A stretch of DNA of 53,218 bases from Planctomycetaceae bacterium (lineage in GTDB: Bacteria > Planctomycetota > Planctomycetia > Planctomycetales > Planctomycetaceae). Shown in pieces: positions 37,714-46,020 of the stretch. The notes beneath the pieces are model-generated. The model was not told the DNA's origin, ran no database searches, and saw only the letters and a program-made list of their open reading frames with translations. The position numbers and the translations under genes are program-made. The stretch is from contig PBMZ01000214.1 in NCBI GenBank assembly GCA_002722955.1, positions 1 through 53,218 on the forward strand, in the 5' to 3' direction. The number at the start of each line of letters is the position of its first letter. The stretch's first letter is position 1.

Positions 37714-37941
37714 TCAAATTCCCGGATAAATAAACGGTGCCGCTGCGCTGTTTCCGACAATCGCAAAGACCGCAGCTAAGAGCAGTACGAGAACGATCGG
37801 GGTCAGCCACCACTTCTTGTTATGAATTAAGAAGTCGGCAAACTCAGCAACTAAGCTGGGTGGTGCCTCATCGGCTTGATCCGCAAATGTTGTGTCTGGA
37901 GATTCTTCAGCGGGTTTGCTGGTCGGTGTTTCTTCTGACAT
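37714..37941 (-). CDS. DUF5989 family small membrane protein (SxtK-like)
   Basis: The 75-residue protein has an acidic N-terminus and one C-terminal membrane span: FADFLIHNKKWWLTPIVLVL then LLAAVFAIVGNSAAAPFIYP. The KKWW-LxPI-hydrophobic-APFIY arrangement is the hallmark of DUF5989, the family of SxtK from saxitoxin clusters. ATG 37941 is chosen because GGAAAG precedes it. A TTG at 37965 would overlap the SxtJ-like gene instead. It is the last gene of a three-gene run with SxtJ-like and carbamoyltransferase genes. Confidence 0.85.
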   Translation of the reverse strand: MSEETPTSKPAEESPDTTFADQADEAPPSLVAEFADFLIHNKKWWLTPIVLVLLLAAVFAIVGNSAAAPFIYPGI

Positions 37942-37961
37942 TTCTAACTTTCCTAAGCCAC

Positions 37962-38372
37962 TCAAAACTGCTTGAAGTATCGTTTTGAGTCTTTATTTTG
38001 TTCCCGTTCGATCCAATACGATTCGGCATTTGCATCGAATTGACGTTTCACAGGATCGTATCCGCACAACTTCATCATAAGCCCTACGGGAGTCATGACA
38101 ATATAAAACACGAAGCCAAAGACGACCTGAGTGACCACCCACGCAATGGGAAAGATGGCGCACATCCAGGTCAGATACACGATCCGCATGAATTTGGGGA
38201 AGATGAAACCGACGAAGGCGATTGCCGTGCTCGCCCCCCAAATGATCATCGCCACTTCGGATCGGCCGTGCTTGAACATTTGCAACGAACCAATGATGCC
38301 GAAGAAGACAATGAACAAAGCCCCAAACTGATTCAGGAACTTTCGATCGGGATTCCACTGGATTTCAATCAT
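37962..38372 (-). CDS. SxtJ family membrane protein
   Basis: The 136-residue protein has three or four hydrophobic segments: FGALFIVFFGIIGSLQMF, IIWGASTAIAFVGFIFP, IVYLTWMCAIFPIAWVVTQ and VFGFVFYIVMTPVGLMMKL. A typical SxtJ ending follows (DPVKRQFDANAESYW). The family is always small and membrane-bound and is recurrently found between a carbamoyltransferase and a DUF5989 protein. The molecular role is unknown. It begins 42 bp after the carbamoyltransferase stop. Confidence 0.87.
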   Translation of the reverse strand: MIEIQWNPDRKFLNQFGALFIVFFGIIGSLQMFKHGRSEVAMIIWGASTAIAFVGFIFPKFMRIVYLTWMCAIFPIAWVVTQVVFGFVFYIVMTPVGLMMKLCGYDPVKRQFDANAESYWIEREQNKDSKRYFKQF

Positions 38373-38414
38373 AATGTACTTCGTGGTAAGGCGGCGATCT
38401 CCGCCCTTTCCGCA

Positions 38415-40253
38415 TCAGTCCAACTGAAACTGAGCAAGATACGCGTCGATTTCGTGCTCTTTCGCGTCCGGCTGTTCTGTCTTCAGTAAGAGGAAATTGT
38501 CGATCACCAAGACATCCATGTTGGTGCTCATGAAACATCGGTAAGCATGTTCGGGCGAGCAAACAATGGGTTCACCACGAACATTGAAGCTAGTGTTGAT
38601 GATCGCCGGCGAGCCAGTTTGAGATTCGAAGGCTTTAAGCAATTTGTAGTATTTGCCGTGATGATTATCGTCAACGGTTTGTAGTCTCGCCGAGTAATCA
38701 ACGTGCGTGATTGCTGGAATCGAGGATCGGACAACGTGCAACTTGTCGATGCCAGTGCGAGCTTGATCTTCGGCACTTAGCTCGGTTCGGACATCTTGAT
38801 TCACATCGGCAACAAGCAACATATAAGGACTTGGTTGCTGCGGTTTCGTTTCGAAAAGGTCCGAGACGCTTTCTTCCAACACCGACGGCGCGAAGGGTCG
38901 GAATGATTCGCGGAACTTGATCTTTAGGTTCATCGTCGATTGCATCTCGCGGCTTCGCGCGTCGCCCAGGATACTTCGCCCACCGAGTGCTCGCGGGCCA
39001 AACTCCATTCGACCCTGCATCCATCCGATGACCTTTTCCGAAGCGATCAAGCCAGCGACGCGATCGCACATTTCATCTTCGTCCGGGATGTACTGGTACT
39101 TCGCGCCGGTCAAATCCAGGAACTTGCGAATCTCGTCGTCTTCGAATTTCGGGCCCAAGTACGAGCCGTGCTGGATATCGCGCGGGTGAGTTGTGCGTTG
39201 GTTGTCCAACAACTGATACCAAATCAACGAAGCCACACCAAGTGCACCGCCAGCGTCGCCAGCAGCTGGCTGAATCCAGAGATCGTCGAACGGCCCTTCT
39301 CGCAAGATCCGCCCGTTGGCCACACAGTTCAGAGCGACGCCACCGGCAAGACAAAGGTTTTTCATACCCGTCGTTTTATGGATGTGCCGAGTCATCCGCA
39401 ACATCATCTCTTCGGTCACTTTTTGCACGGACGCCGCCAAATCCATGTCGAGTTCTGTCAGCGGCGACTCAGGCTTTCGAGGCTCGCGGCCGAACAGCGT
39501 GTGAAACTTGCTCGACGTCATCGTCAAGCCTTGGCAATAGTTGAAGTAGCTCAAGTCCATTCGGAACGAGCCGTCTTCTTTCAGGTCGATCAAGTTGTCC
39601 ATGATCGTGTCGACGTACTTCGGCTGACCATAAGGTGCCAAACCCATCAACTTGTACTCGCCCGAGTTGACTTTGAAGCCGCAATAAAAGGTAAAGGCGG
39701 AATACAGCAAACCCGGTGAATGCGGAAAGTGCAGCTCATGCGTGAGCTCGATCTTGTTGCCACGGCCAGTACCGAAGCTGGCTGTCGCCCACTCGCCAAC
39801 ACCATCGACCGTTAAGATGGCCGCTTCCTCGAACGGCGATGGAAAAAATGCGCTCGCCGCGTGTGACTCGTGATGCTCTGGGAAAACGAATTGCTTTTTG
39901 TACGCTCCGTTGAGCCCCTTTTTTAACTCCCGCCGCATGTGCAGATTTCGTTTGAGCCACACGGGGATCACGTTGGTGAGGGATCGGAAACCGATCGGGA
40001 CAAAGGCGAGATGCGTTTCCAGCAGCCGCTCGAATTTCAAAAGCGGTTTGTCGTAAAAGCCGACGTAGTCAAGTTCTTTGGCTTTCAACCCGGCCTCTTC
40101 GAGGCAGTATTCAATCGCGTTCGTGGGAAAGTCGGGATCGTGCTTGCGGCGCGTAAACCGTTCTTCCTGAGCCGCCGCGACGATGTCACCATCGACAATT
40201 AACGCTGCTGCCGAATCATGATAAAACGCTGAAATGCCAAGAACGGCTGTCAT
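38415..40253 (-). CDS. NodU/CmcH-type carbamoyltransferase (SxtI-like)
   Basis: The 612-residue protein is a full-length O-carbamoyltransferase of the NodU/TobZ type. The N-terminal ASKHA/Kae1-like domain has LGISAFYHDSAAALI, the metal-binding HHESHAASAFF (about 130-140), ILTVDGVGEW and LAGGVALNCVANGRI. The C-terminal domain has GRMEFGPRALGGRSILGDA and INTSFNVRGEPIVCSPE. Such enzymes use carbamoyl phosphate and ATP to carbamoylate hydroxyl groups on sugars or secondary metabolites. It is cytoplasmic and leads the three-gene unit with SxtJ-like and DUF5989 proteins. The acceptor is unknown; the membrane partners suggest a membrane-linked or exported glycan or lipid. Confidence 0.93.
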   Translation of the reverse strand: MTAVLGISAFYHDSAAALIVDGDIVAAAQEERFTRRKHDPDFPTNAIEYCLEEAGLKAKELDYVGFYDKPLLKFERLLETHLAFVPIGFRSLTNVIPVWLKRNLHMRRELKKGLNGAYKKQFVFPEHHESHAASAFFPSPFEEAAILTVDGVGEWATASFGTGRGNKIELTHELHFPHSPGLLYSAFTFYCGFKVNSGEYKLMGLAPYGQPKYVDTIMDNLIDLKEDGSFRMDLSYFNYCQGLTMTSSKFHTLFGREPRKPESPLTELDMDLAASVQKVTEEMMLRMTRHIHKTTGMKNLCLAGGVALNCVANGRILREGPFDDLWIQPAAGDAGGALGVASLIWYQLLDNQRTTHPRDIQHGSYLGPKFEDDEIRKFLDLTGAKYQYIPDEDEMCDRVAGLIASEKVIGWMQGRMEFGPRALGGRSILGDARSREMQSTMNLKIKFRESFRPFAPSVLEESVSDLFETKPQQPSPYMLLVADVNQDVRTELSAEDQARTGIDKLHVVRSSIPAITHVDYSARLQTVDDNHHGKYYKLLKAFESQTGSPAIINTSFNVRGEPIVCSPEHAYRCFMSTNMDVLVIDNFLLLKTEQPDAKEHEIDAYLAQFQLD

Positions 40254-40378
40254 TCCACTTCATTCGTACGTGAAATTGGGAAACCTTGTTACCTTTTCAT
40301 TACGTGCGAATTCATAGTTCGTGTGGAAAATCACTGCAATACCGGATGAATCTCACCGGCAGCTCGAATGAAACGAAA

Positions 40379-40411
40379 ATGACCGCGATCAAACCCGTTG
40401 ATCGCGGTCAT
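40379..40411. terminator. Strong bidirectional hairpin terminator
   Basis: A perfect 14-bp stem (arms 40379-40392 and 40398-40411, core GACCGCGATC) with a five-base loop lies just past the end of the DUF5684 gene. On the minus strand the stem is followed by TTTCGTTT, fitting a Rho-independent terminator for the cyclase-mtdB-DUF5684 operon. On the plus strand it is followed by a looser T-rich stretch. Confidence 0.85.
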
Positions 40412-40425
40412 CCGTTTATTTCTTC

Positions 40426-40863
40426 TTACGCCGGCGTATTTGGCGGTCCCTCATATTTTGCGCTCGAGAAGGCCAGGATCATCATGAAGATCGGCGTCAA
40501 CAAAATCAGCCCTACACCAAATCCGGCACCTTTGCCGAAGGCCTTCGCCAAATCAATCAGCAGCATGATAGCGAATACAATGTTGACACATGGAATGAAC
40601 ATCAAGAGCAACCACCAAATGGGGCGGCCGCAGATCTCCAGCAGGACAATCATGTTGTAGATGGGGACAATCGAGGCCCACCCTGGCTTGCCCGCTTTCG
40701 AAAAGACGACCCACATTGGGATGATCGAAATCAGAACGACGACCAACATGATGAAAAAGAAAACCGCTCCTGCTGCAGCACCAGCCGCCTGTGCGGCAGC
40801 CTCGGCTTCCGCATTGTTCATTTGACCAAAAATCGTCGTTGCCAGGATCGCCAATTGTGTCAT
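40426..40863 (-). CDS. DUF5684 family membrane protein
   Basis: The 145-residue protein has an N-terminal hydrophobic leader, an Ala-rich stretch (EAEAAAQAAGAAAG) and spans with the DUF5684 signature: MWVVFSKAGKPGWASIVPIY, LLEICGRPIWWLLLMFIPCV and the Gly-rich AFGKGAGFGVGLILLTPIF. The family is membrane-bound and of unknown function. ATG 40863 is preceded by GGAG on the minus strand; a frame from 40890 would overlap mtdB-like coding sequence. It starts one base after the mtdB-like stop, so it is clearly co-transcribed. Confidence 0.87.
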   Translation of the reverse strand: MTQLAILATTIFGQMNNAEAEAAAQAAGAAAGAVFFFIMLVVVLISIIPMWVVFSKAGKPGWASIVPIYNMIVLLEICGRPIWWLLLMFIPCVNIVFAIMLLIDLAKAFGKGAGFGVGLILLTPIFMMILAFSSAKYEGPPNTPA

Positions 40864-40864
40864 T

Positions 40865-41731
40865 TCAATTCTCCTCGAGTTGTTTGCCAATTTCGTAAAT
40901 GGAATCTGTTACAAGAACTTGATCATTAGATTCGAACAAACGTCGAATTCCCGCTTTGTGGATCTTCATTTTTGTGCCGCCGACGCCAATTGCACCAAAA
41001 CAAATGACGCCATCACGGTCGACGCCGTTATCCATGACTTCGATTCCGGCTAGGCCGACGGGTGGCACAGCATTCACATCGACGGCGACTTTCAAGGATT
41101 GCAACTGTTGCCGTTGCTCGACTGACAGGAACTCAACGCCGGCGGCACCGGCAGCGATAATCAATCTGACGCCATCAGCGGCACTGGTGACTTCATCTGG
41201 TGTTCCCGCCTGAATTGGTGTCAGTTTCGCGTCCTCAACATCAGCCGCAATGGCTTCGCATGCCGACTGACTTCGCTCAAGCGAGCGGCTGCCGACCCTC
41301 ACAGTCGCCCCTTCTGAAGCCAACAATTGAGCGGCCCGCTGGCCAACCGGTCCGGTTCCTCCCAAGACCAACGCTTCGGTTTCCGCGAAATTCAAATGCC
41401 GACGTGCCGCCAACACGGCGGCGGCGGCTGTTGTGTTCGAGCCATTCGAGTCCAGCATCACGGAGACTCGCACAGGCCCAAAAAATGTATTCTTCACTTT
41501 GTCCACGACCGCTTCGCCCGCGGCGACATTGCTGCCACCAACAAAAATCGCAGTGCTCTTCAAGTCTTTCGGCCCACGTGTGAACATGCCACCGTGAACG
41601 AGCGGCTCGACGTTTTCTGGCGTCACCGAACTGTAACTAAAGAGTTCATCCACGTCCGAGTCGACGGCGACGACGCGATCGAAGCTGCTAGCGTGGGCAT
41701 CGGTATCAAGTTGGATCAGAATGCGTTTCAT
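40865..41731 (-). CDS. Methylene-tetrahydromethanopterin dehydrogenase (MtdB/MtdA-like)
   Basis: The 288-residue cytoplasmic protein fits the NAD(P)-dependent methylenetetrahydromethanopterin/methylenetetrahydrofolate dehydrogenase family. It has the N-terminal substrate domain (MLDSNGSNTTAAAAVLAA with the conserved SNGSNTTA motif), the Rossmann fingerprint LVLGGTGPVGQRAAQLLA (about residues 121-138), VRVGSRSLERSQ and the C-terminal DVNAVPPVGLAGIE. It oxidises methylene-H4MPT to methenyl-H4MPT in C1 transfer. Planctomycetes are known to carry this pathway. I cannot separate MtdA, MtdB and the proposed planctomycete MtdC by eye, so no symbol is given. It sits in an operon with the cyclase-like gene (seven-base gap) and DUF5684. 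Confidence 0.88.
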   Translation of the reverse strand: MKRILIQLDTDAHASSFDRVVAVDSDVDELFSYSSVTPENVEPLVHGGMFTRGPKDLKSTAIFVGGSNVAAGEAVVDKVKNTFFGPVRVSVMLDSNGSNTTAAAAVLAARRHLNFAETEALVLGGTGPVGQRAAQLLASEGATVRVGSRSLERSQSACEAIAADVEDAKLTPIQAGTPDEVTSAADGVRLIIAAGAAGVEFLSVEQRQQLQSLKVAVDVNAVPPVGLAGIEVMDNGVDRDGVICFGAIGVGGTKMKIHKAGIRRLFESNDQVLVTDSIYEIGKQLEEN

Positions 41732-41738
41732 CGTAGGT

Positions 41739-43568
41739 TCATTTGTTGGCCAACGTCACAACACCATCCCAATCACTTGGAGCGACACGGTTTTGCTGTG
41801 CAATTAGCATCGTCAAGAAGTCTTGAGCCCGATCCGTGGCGGGCATCGTATGTAAGCATTGATACGCTTTTTCCCAGTCACCCGCAATGAAGCAGTCGAC
41901 TCCTTGATCGTATTGCTGCAAATGTTGAGTTGTTAACTCTGGGCAATCTGACTCGGGTGGGACAAGCTCGCTAACCAAAACAGGCGTTTCCAGTCCAAAC
42001 GGCAGCACCTTCGCCAACCGCCTGGCGCGGCCTTCGCTGGGATTCATTCTTTCCCGGACCAAGTTGGCCGTCTTTTCGTCCATGATGATGGGCACGCGCA
42101 GTTGGCTTGTCATTCCTTCCAGGCGACTGGCAAGATTCACAACTGGTCCGAACACGGTGACCTTGACTTGCTCCGATGTGCCGATTTTCCCGGCAACCGC
42201 GCGTCCGTGAGCAATCCCGATGCCCATTTGAAAGTTTGCTAATGGGTGATTGCTCTGTTGGTACGTTTGAGAAAACGCCTTGCGAATTCCCAAAGCCGCG
42301 CGGCATGCCGCTAAGGTCGAGTCATCCGAGTCAATCGGCCAACCCCAAAAACCAAGAGCCGCGTCGCCTTGAAAATCACCGGTGACTCCGCCGTGTCGCA
42401 GAATGTGAAGCGTCATCACTCCAAGTGCCTGGCTGACTCGATTCAACAAACCGATCAAGTCGCCTGCGGCACCTTCTGCTTGTTGGCTGAAGCCACGCAA
42501 ATCGCAGAACATCACGGTAACGTCACACTCGCGTGGCTCGAGAAGTTCTGTGTTCAGATCATCGCCCAGCGCCGAGAGGATCGGTGGCGCGAAGAACTGA
42601 CGCAGACCGGCCTGGCGTCGCTCCGGAGTGTTGAGCCGCTTGACCGAGCTGATGATCTCGGCAACTAACTCGGCGAACTTGACGTTGGCCTCTAAGTGCG
42701 AACGTTCCGAGCCATTCGATTGAATCGATGGATTCATTTGCCCGGCGACATAAATGCCCCACGGCTTGGAGCGCGCCTCTTGAACTGGTGTACAAAAAGC
42801 CCAATCGAAATCGCCGGCGACTGTGTACTCGGTATCACCTCGGCCGACTTGACGCTCCCAGATATGTAAGACGCTGTTGCGTCGTTTCTTCAACGCATCG
42901 CTAACTAACCGGCCGCTGGGACGAATGCCGCCCGCGGCTTCGTTGCGTCGGTCCCAATGCGAAACCTCGATCTGATCGTCATCGGTAAACTGAACAACGG
43001 CAACAGCCTCGGCTTCGACAACGCCTGCCAACACAAGATTCACCAACCGATGATTTAACTCTTCGTCGGTGCGAGCACCCCAGATGACTTCCGGCAAGTG
43101 TGTCAGCACTTCGATCTGTTTGTCAGCATTCAGAAAGCGAATCCGCTGCAACTCTTGGCGATCGAAAGTCACTTCCTCGATCGGTTGATCGGCAGACGAA
43201 TCGGGATCGATTCGTGAGCTGTGCAGGCGAAAAACCGTATCGCCAATAACAAATTGACCGCCGATCGGAACTTGGAATTCCGCGCTCGCCTGACCTTCAA
43301 GAAACACTGGATTGTGAGCGGTCGGCAACTGGTTGACTTGCAACAATGTGCCGTCGAAGGAAACTTCACAGTGTGTTCGCGCGATGTACCGATCCCAGGG
43401 AACAGGCATGTCGCATTGAGGACCACGGCCCAACCGGTAAGGCTGGTCAACGGCCATCGTTAGCTTGCAACGATCCCCAGAATCAGGGCCTTCCGCGATC
43501 AGCTCGAACAAGTCTGTCTCCCAATGCACGTGGTGCGTGATGTTGAGTCGTGTTGCAACCACTCGCAC
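41739..43568 (-). CDS. FHA-domain class III nucleotidyl cyclase-like protein
   Basis: The 609-residue cytoplasmic protein has three parts. An FHA domain occupies about residues 28-115 (YRLGRGPQCDMPVPW, IARTHCEVSFDG), binding phosphothreonine. A GAF-like sensor region follows (about 145-300). The C-terminal class III cyclase domain is about 345-530. The two metal Asp residues are present (MFCDLRGFSQQ and GDAALGFWG), as are the Asn and Arg of the transition state (VVNLASRLEGM). The two residues that normally read adenine are changed: the Lys of KxxGD is Asp (DFQGD), and the Asp of GDxVN is Pro (GPVVN). Cyclic-nucleotide synthesis with altered specificity, or loss of it, are both possible. It is the first gene of the operon with mtdB-like and DUF5684. 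Confidence 0.88.
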   Translation of the reverse strand: MRVVATRLNITHHVHWETDLFELIAEGPDSGDRCKLTMAVDQPYRLGRGPQCDMPVPWDRYIARTHCEVSFDGTLLQVNQLPTAHNPVFLEGQASAEFQVPIGGQFVIGDTVFRLHSSRIDPDSSADQPIEEVTFDRQELQRIRFLNADKQIEVLTHLPEVIWGARTDEELNHRLVNLVLAGVVEAEAVAVVQFTDDDQIEVSHWDRRNEAAGGIRPSGRLVSDALKKRRNSVLHIWERQVGRGDTEYTVAGDFDWAFCTPVQEARSKPWGIYVAGQMNPSIQSNGSERSHLEANVKFAELVAEIISSVKRLNTPERRQAGLRQFFAPPILSALGDDLNTELLEPRECDVTVMFCDLRGFSQQAEGAAGDLIGLLNRVSQALGVMTLHILRHGGVTGDFQGDAALGFWGWPIDSDDSTLAACRAALGIRKAFSQTYQQSNHPLANFQMGIGIAHGRAVAGKIGTSEQVKVTVFGPVVNLASRLEGMTSQLRVPIIMDEKTANLVRERMNPSEGRARRLAKVLPFGLETPVLVSELVPPESDCPELTTQHLQQYDQGVDCFIAGDWEKAYQCLHTMPATDRAQDFLTMLIAQQNRVAPSDWDGVVTLANK

Positions 43569-43847
43569 ATCTCGCCGCCCATTCCAACACGTTTCTGTGC
43601 TTCAAGCAAGATTGCCGGTGTTTTCACCAAATCTGCTCGCTGTTCGAGTCATGCTGCGATAGAATCGCTTCGCAACGATTGTGCCGATTGTAGTTCCTCG
43701 GGCAGTCAAGCTGGCTGTTGCAATTTCATGAGGCGATCTATGTCGGCCTTGCTCAAGCCGACGGGAATGTGCGTCCGAATTCAATAAAAGCGTGTGGCCG
43801 AGCGAATATTCTCTCATCGGGTCATCGCCTACCGAATTGGGACGCTC

Positions 43848-44543
43848 ATGGATTCTGAACTGGTCAACTCGATCAATGCTCAAAGCTTCAACATGCAAGA
43901 CTTGTTAGGAAATCTGTCTGGTTTCTCGACATACGTCATCGCTGGAGCCTGCGCGGTGCACTTGTTTGCGATGTTTGTGCTTTGGATTTGGGCACGACGC
44001 GACTTGAAGACGATCGCCAGTCTGCTAGACGATTTCACTCGCGGGCTGAAACATCGGAGCAGCATGGGTGCTTCCGGGCACTTGTCCGAACAAATCGAAG
44101 CGTTCTTGGCGGACGTTCGCGAAGTCTTGGACAAGGAAAGCAATGAAGCGGATCGCAGTGCGTTGCTCGATCGAATGAACATTCTGGACGAGAAACGCAA
44201 CTACATGAATTCGTTGTTCTTCGAGACTTGCTATAACCTGTGCCGCACAATGATTGAAGCTTATCCGTTGGCTGGCGTGCTGGGCACGATCTTGGCCATT
44301 GGTGCGGCTTTGCAAGGCGATGCTGGTCCCGAAGCCGCGGCCACGGTCAGTGCGATCGTTGGTCGATTTGGCGACGCGATTTGGTCAACATTTGCGGGAC
44401 TCTCGGCAACGATCTTGTTGATGTTTTTGAACGGCTTTTTGGAGCCACCGTTTACGCGATTGTCGGAGAATCGCAAGAACGTGCGTGAGACGGTGTCTCG
44501 AGTGAAACGCGAATTGTCTCTGCGAACAGGAGAGGCCGCGTGA
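43848..44543 (+). CDS. TolQ/ExbB/MotA-type proton channel protein
   Basis: The 231-residue protein has the three-span TolQ/ExbB pattern. One N-terminal span lies at about residues 25-48 (YVIAGACAVHLFAMFVLWIW). A helical cytoplasmic loop follows, then two spans with the family signature: YPLAGVLGTILAIGAALQGD and FGDAIWSTFAGLSATILLMF. The GLxATI and AxWSTFAG elements match the proton-channel consensus. Such proteins pair with a TolR/ExbD/MotB partner to turn proton flow into mechanical work. ATG 43848 is chosen; a GTG at 43794 would add 18 residues with no membrane role. The next gene overlaps it by four bases (GTGA). Confidence 0.85.
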   Translation: MDSELVNSINAQSFNMQDLLGNLSGFSTYVIAGACAVHLFAMFVLWIWARRDLKTIASLLDDFTRGLKHRSSMGASGHLSEQIEAFLADVREVLDKESNEADRSALLDRMNILDEKRNYMNSLFFETCYNLCRTMIEAYPLAGVLGTILAIGAALQGDAGPEAAATVSAIVGRFGDAIWSTFAGLSATILLMFLNGFLEPPFTRLSENRKNVRETVSRVKRELSLRTGEAA

Positions 44544-45361
44544 GCATGCTGCCCAAAAAGTTGACCTTTCAGCTGACTCCGCTGTTGGACTTGCTGCTGA
44601 TCGTCATCTTCGCGCAGTTCATGGAGATGCGAGAAAGCACCGAGCGTGAAGTGACCGCTGCCGAGGGATCGATCAAGGCCATCCAACAACAGAGCGAGGA
44701 AGATCGCGCCAAGTTGCTGGCTGCTCAAGAGCAAAACAAGACGCTACGCAACGATACCGAGGACCTCAAGGAAGAGCTTGAACTTCAACGGCTGCAATTG
44801 ACCGAGTCGTTGAATCGAGCGATCAAGCAACGCGACGTCGTCGGAAAGTTGGTTGCCGAGCTGTTTCATGTTCCTGAGGAAACAATCGAACGGGCTCTGA
44901 ACCCGCGGTCTCCTTTAGAGCAGGCGCGATCGAAACAAGAAATCGAAAAGCTACTCGAACAGTTTCGCGAGCTTTCAAAAAAGAGTGGCGACGATGTCGT
45001 CAAGCACTTGTTGACTTACCAAGAGATGACCAAACGCTGCGACATCTGGGAAGTCTACGTTTCAGAAAACGGAACCGTTCAATTCTTCACACCGCCAGAA
45101 GTGTACGAATTCCGGGCAAGCTCGGCCGATACCTTTGCCGACCGAGTGTTCCAGCACTATAAATCGATGGAGCAACCCAAGAGCTTAGTCATCGTGTTGC
45201 TGTCCTACGGCGACGCCAAAGCCGCGCCCAGGCAAGCCGCCTTGGATGGAATGCCGCTGGTAACTGATCGCATGAGATCGGATAGTAATGGTCGTAGTCG
45301 TTTTGAATATGCCGTTTTGGGGTATAATGCCGAAGGACCCGTTTCAAAAGCCGACGATTGA
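44540..45361 (+). CDS. TolR/ExbD-like single-span protein with coiled coil
   Basis: The 273-residue protein has one N-terminal span with the TolR/ExbD motif LTPLLDLLLIVIFAQFMEM, including the proton-carrying Asp position (about residue 17). A long charged coiled coil follows (about 30-95, IQQQSEEDRAKLLAAQEQNK), then a second helical part and a compact C-terminal domain ending LVIVLLSYGDAKAAP and FEYAVLGYNAEG. TolR and ExbD proteins are usually about 140 residues, so this one is about twice as long. GTG 44540 is chosen because AGGAGAGG lies upstream at a good distance. It overlaps the TolQ-like stop, so the two are translationally coupled. Confidence 0.82.
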   Translation: MSMLPKKLTFQLTPLLDLLLIVIFAQFMEMRESTEREVTAAEGSIKAIQQQSEEDRAKLLAAQEQNKTLRNDTEDLKEELELQRLQLTESLNRAIKQRDVVGKLVAELFHVPEETIERALNPRSPLEQARSKQEIEKLLEQFRELSKKSGDDVVKHLLTYQEMTKRCDIWEVYVSENGTVQFFTPPEVYEFRASSADTFADRVFQHYKSMEQPKSLVIVLLSYGDAKAAPRQAALDGMPLVTDRMRSDSNGRSRFEYAVLGYNAEGPVSKADD

Positions 45362-45433
45362 TCGAATTTTTCGTTGAAACTTCGCAGTCAGATCCCACGA
45401 ATTTAGAAGGAATCCGATTTCGGGAAACAGGCC

Positions 45434-45505
45434 GTTGGAGTCCAGGCTTTAGCCACCCTATGTTTCGGCTCTAGAAGCTTTAGCCGCTAAAGCCTGCACT
45501 CCAAC
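45434..45505. repeat. Palindromic intergenic element (GTTGGAGT type)
   Basis: Arms at 45434-45453 and 45486-45505 (20 bases each, starting GTTGGAGT and ending GGCTTTAGC) are inverted copies with one mismatch. Inside the right half a smaller hairpin GCTTTAGC-C-GCTAAAGC overlaps the arm. The element lies in the 195-bp gap between the TolR-like gene and the third gene of the run. Confidence 0.75.
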
Positions 45506-45556
45506 ATCTGTAACAATGCCGACTGTACTCGACCTCAAGCCATTCGCGAGCAAACC

Positions 45557-46018
45557 ATGAAGAAAGTCAAACGAATCACATTTGGTGCGATTCTGGTTGC
45601 TGGCGTTGTGATTGGGACGTATCTGAACGACATGCTTCCCAAAATGGGGGCTGGAGTTGGAATCGGCGCTCAGGCCAGTTCGACGACTCCTGATCTTCGG
45701 CCCGATGGAGAACAACCCGAAGAACCAAAAGACGAGCCACCGAAATTGGCACGGCCTGAGATTCTGGAGGTCTTGATCGACAATCGAGACTTCTTGGTAA
45801 GGATGCTTGTCGATGGCGAGGCTCGCTATCAGCAACTCTCAATGAAGGAATTGATCACCTTCGCGAAGCAAGTTCCCGGCAACGATGATGGCATCAAAGT
45901 CAAAATCGCGCGCCGCGAGTCATCCCGAGCAACGGCCGAAATGGAGTTACGAGACCAATTGCTCGAAGCGGGCATCAAGGACTCGGCAGTCCTGTGGCAA
46001 AAAGATTTTGTCGAGTAA
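45557..46018 (+). CDS. Small single-span periplasmic protein, TolR C-domain-like
   Basis: The 153-residue protein has one N-terminal span (ITFGAILVAGVVIGTYLN), a Pro/Glu-rich linker and a folded tail. The tail (PEILEVLIDNRDFLVRM, VKIARRESSRATAEMELRDQ and LLEAGIKDSAVLW) resembles the periplasmic domain of TolR/ExbD in its strand-helix-strand rhythm, but the membrane Asp is missing. I infer that it works with the TolQ-like and TolR-like proteins upstream. That is an inference from position and shape only. ATG 45557 begins the span directly. Confidence 0.65.
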   Translation: MKKVKRITFGAILVAGVVIGTYLNDMLPKMGAGVGIGAQASSTTPDLRPDGEQPEEPKDEPPKLARPEILEVLIDNRDFLVRMLVDGEARYQQLSMKELITFAKQVPGNDDGIKVKIARRESSRATAEMELRDQLLEAGIKDSAVLWQKDFVE

Positions 46019-46020
46019 TC

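Noticed and set aside
37714..40253. A saxitoxin-type biosynthetic cluster
   Set aside because: Only the carbamoyltransferase trio is present; there is no polyketide synthase, amidinotransferase or tailoring oxygenase in the window.
43848..46018. Zorya-type defence system or flagellar stator
   Set aside because: The channel protein lacks the long ZorA tail, the partner has no OmpA-like peptidoglycan-binding domain, and no helicase or flagellar gene is nearby.
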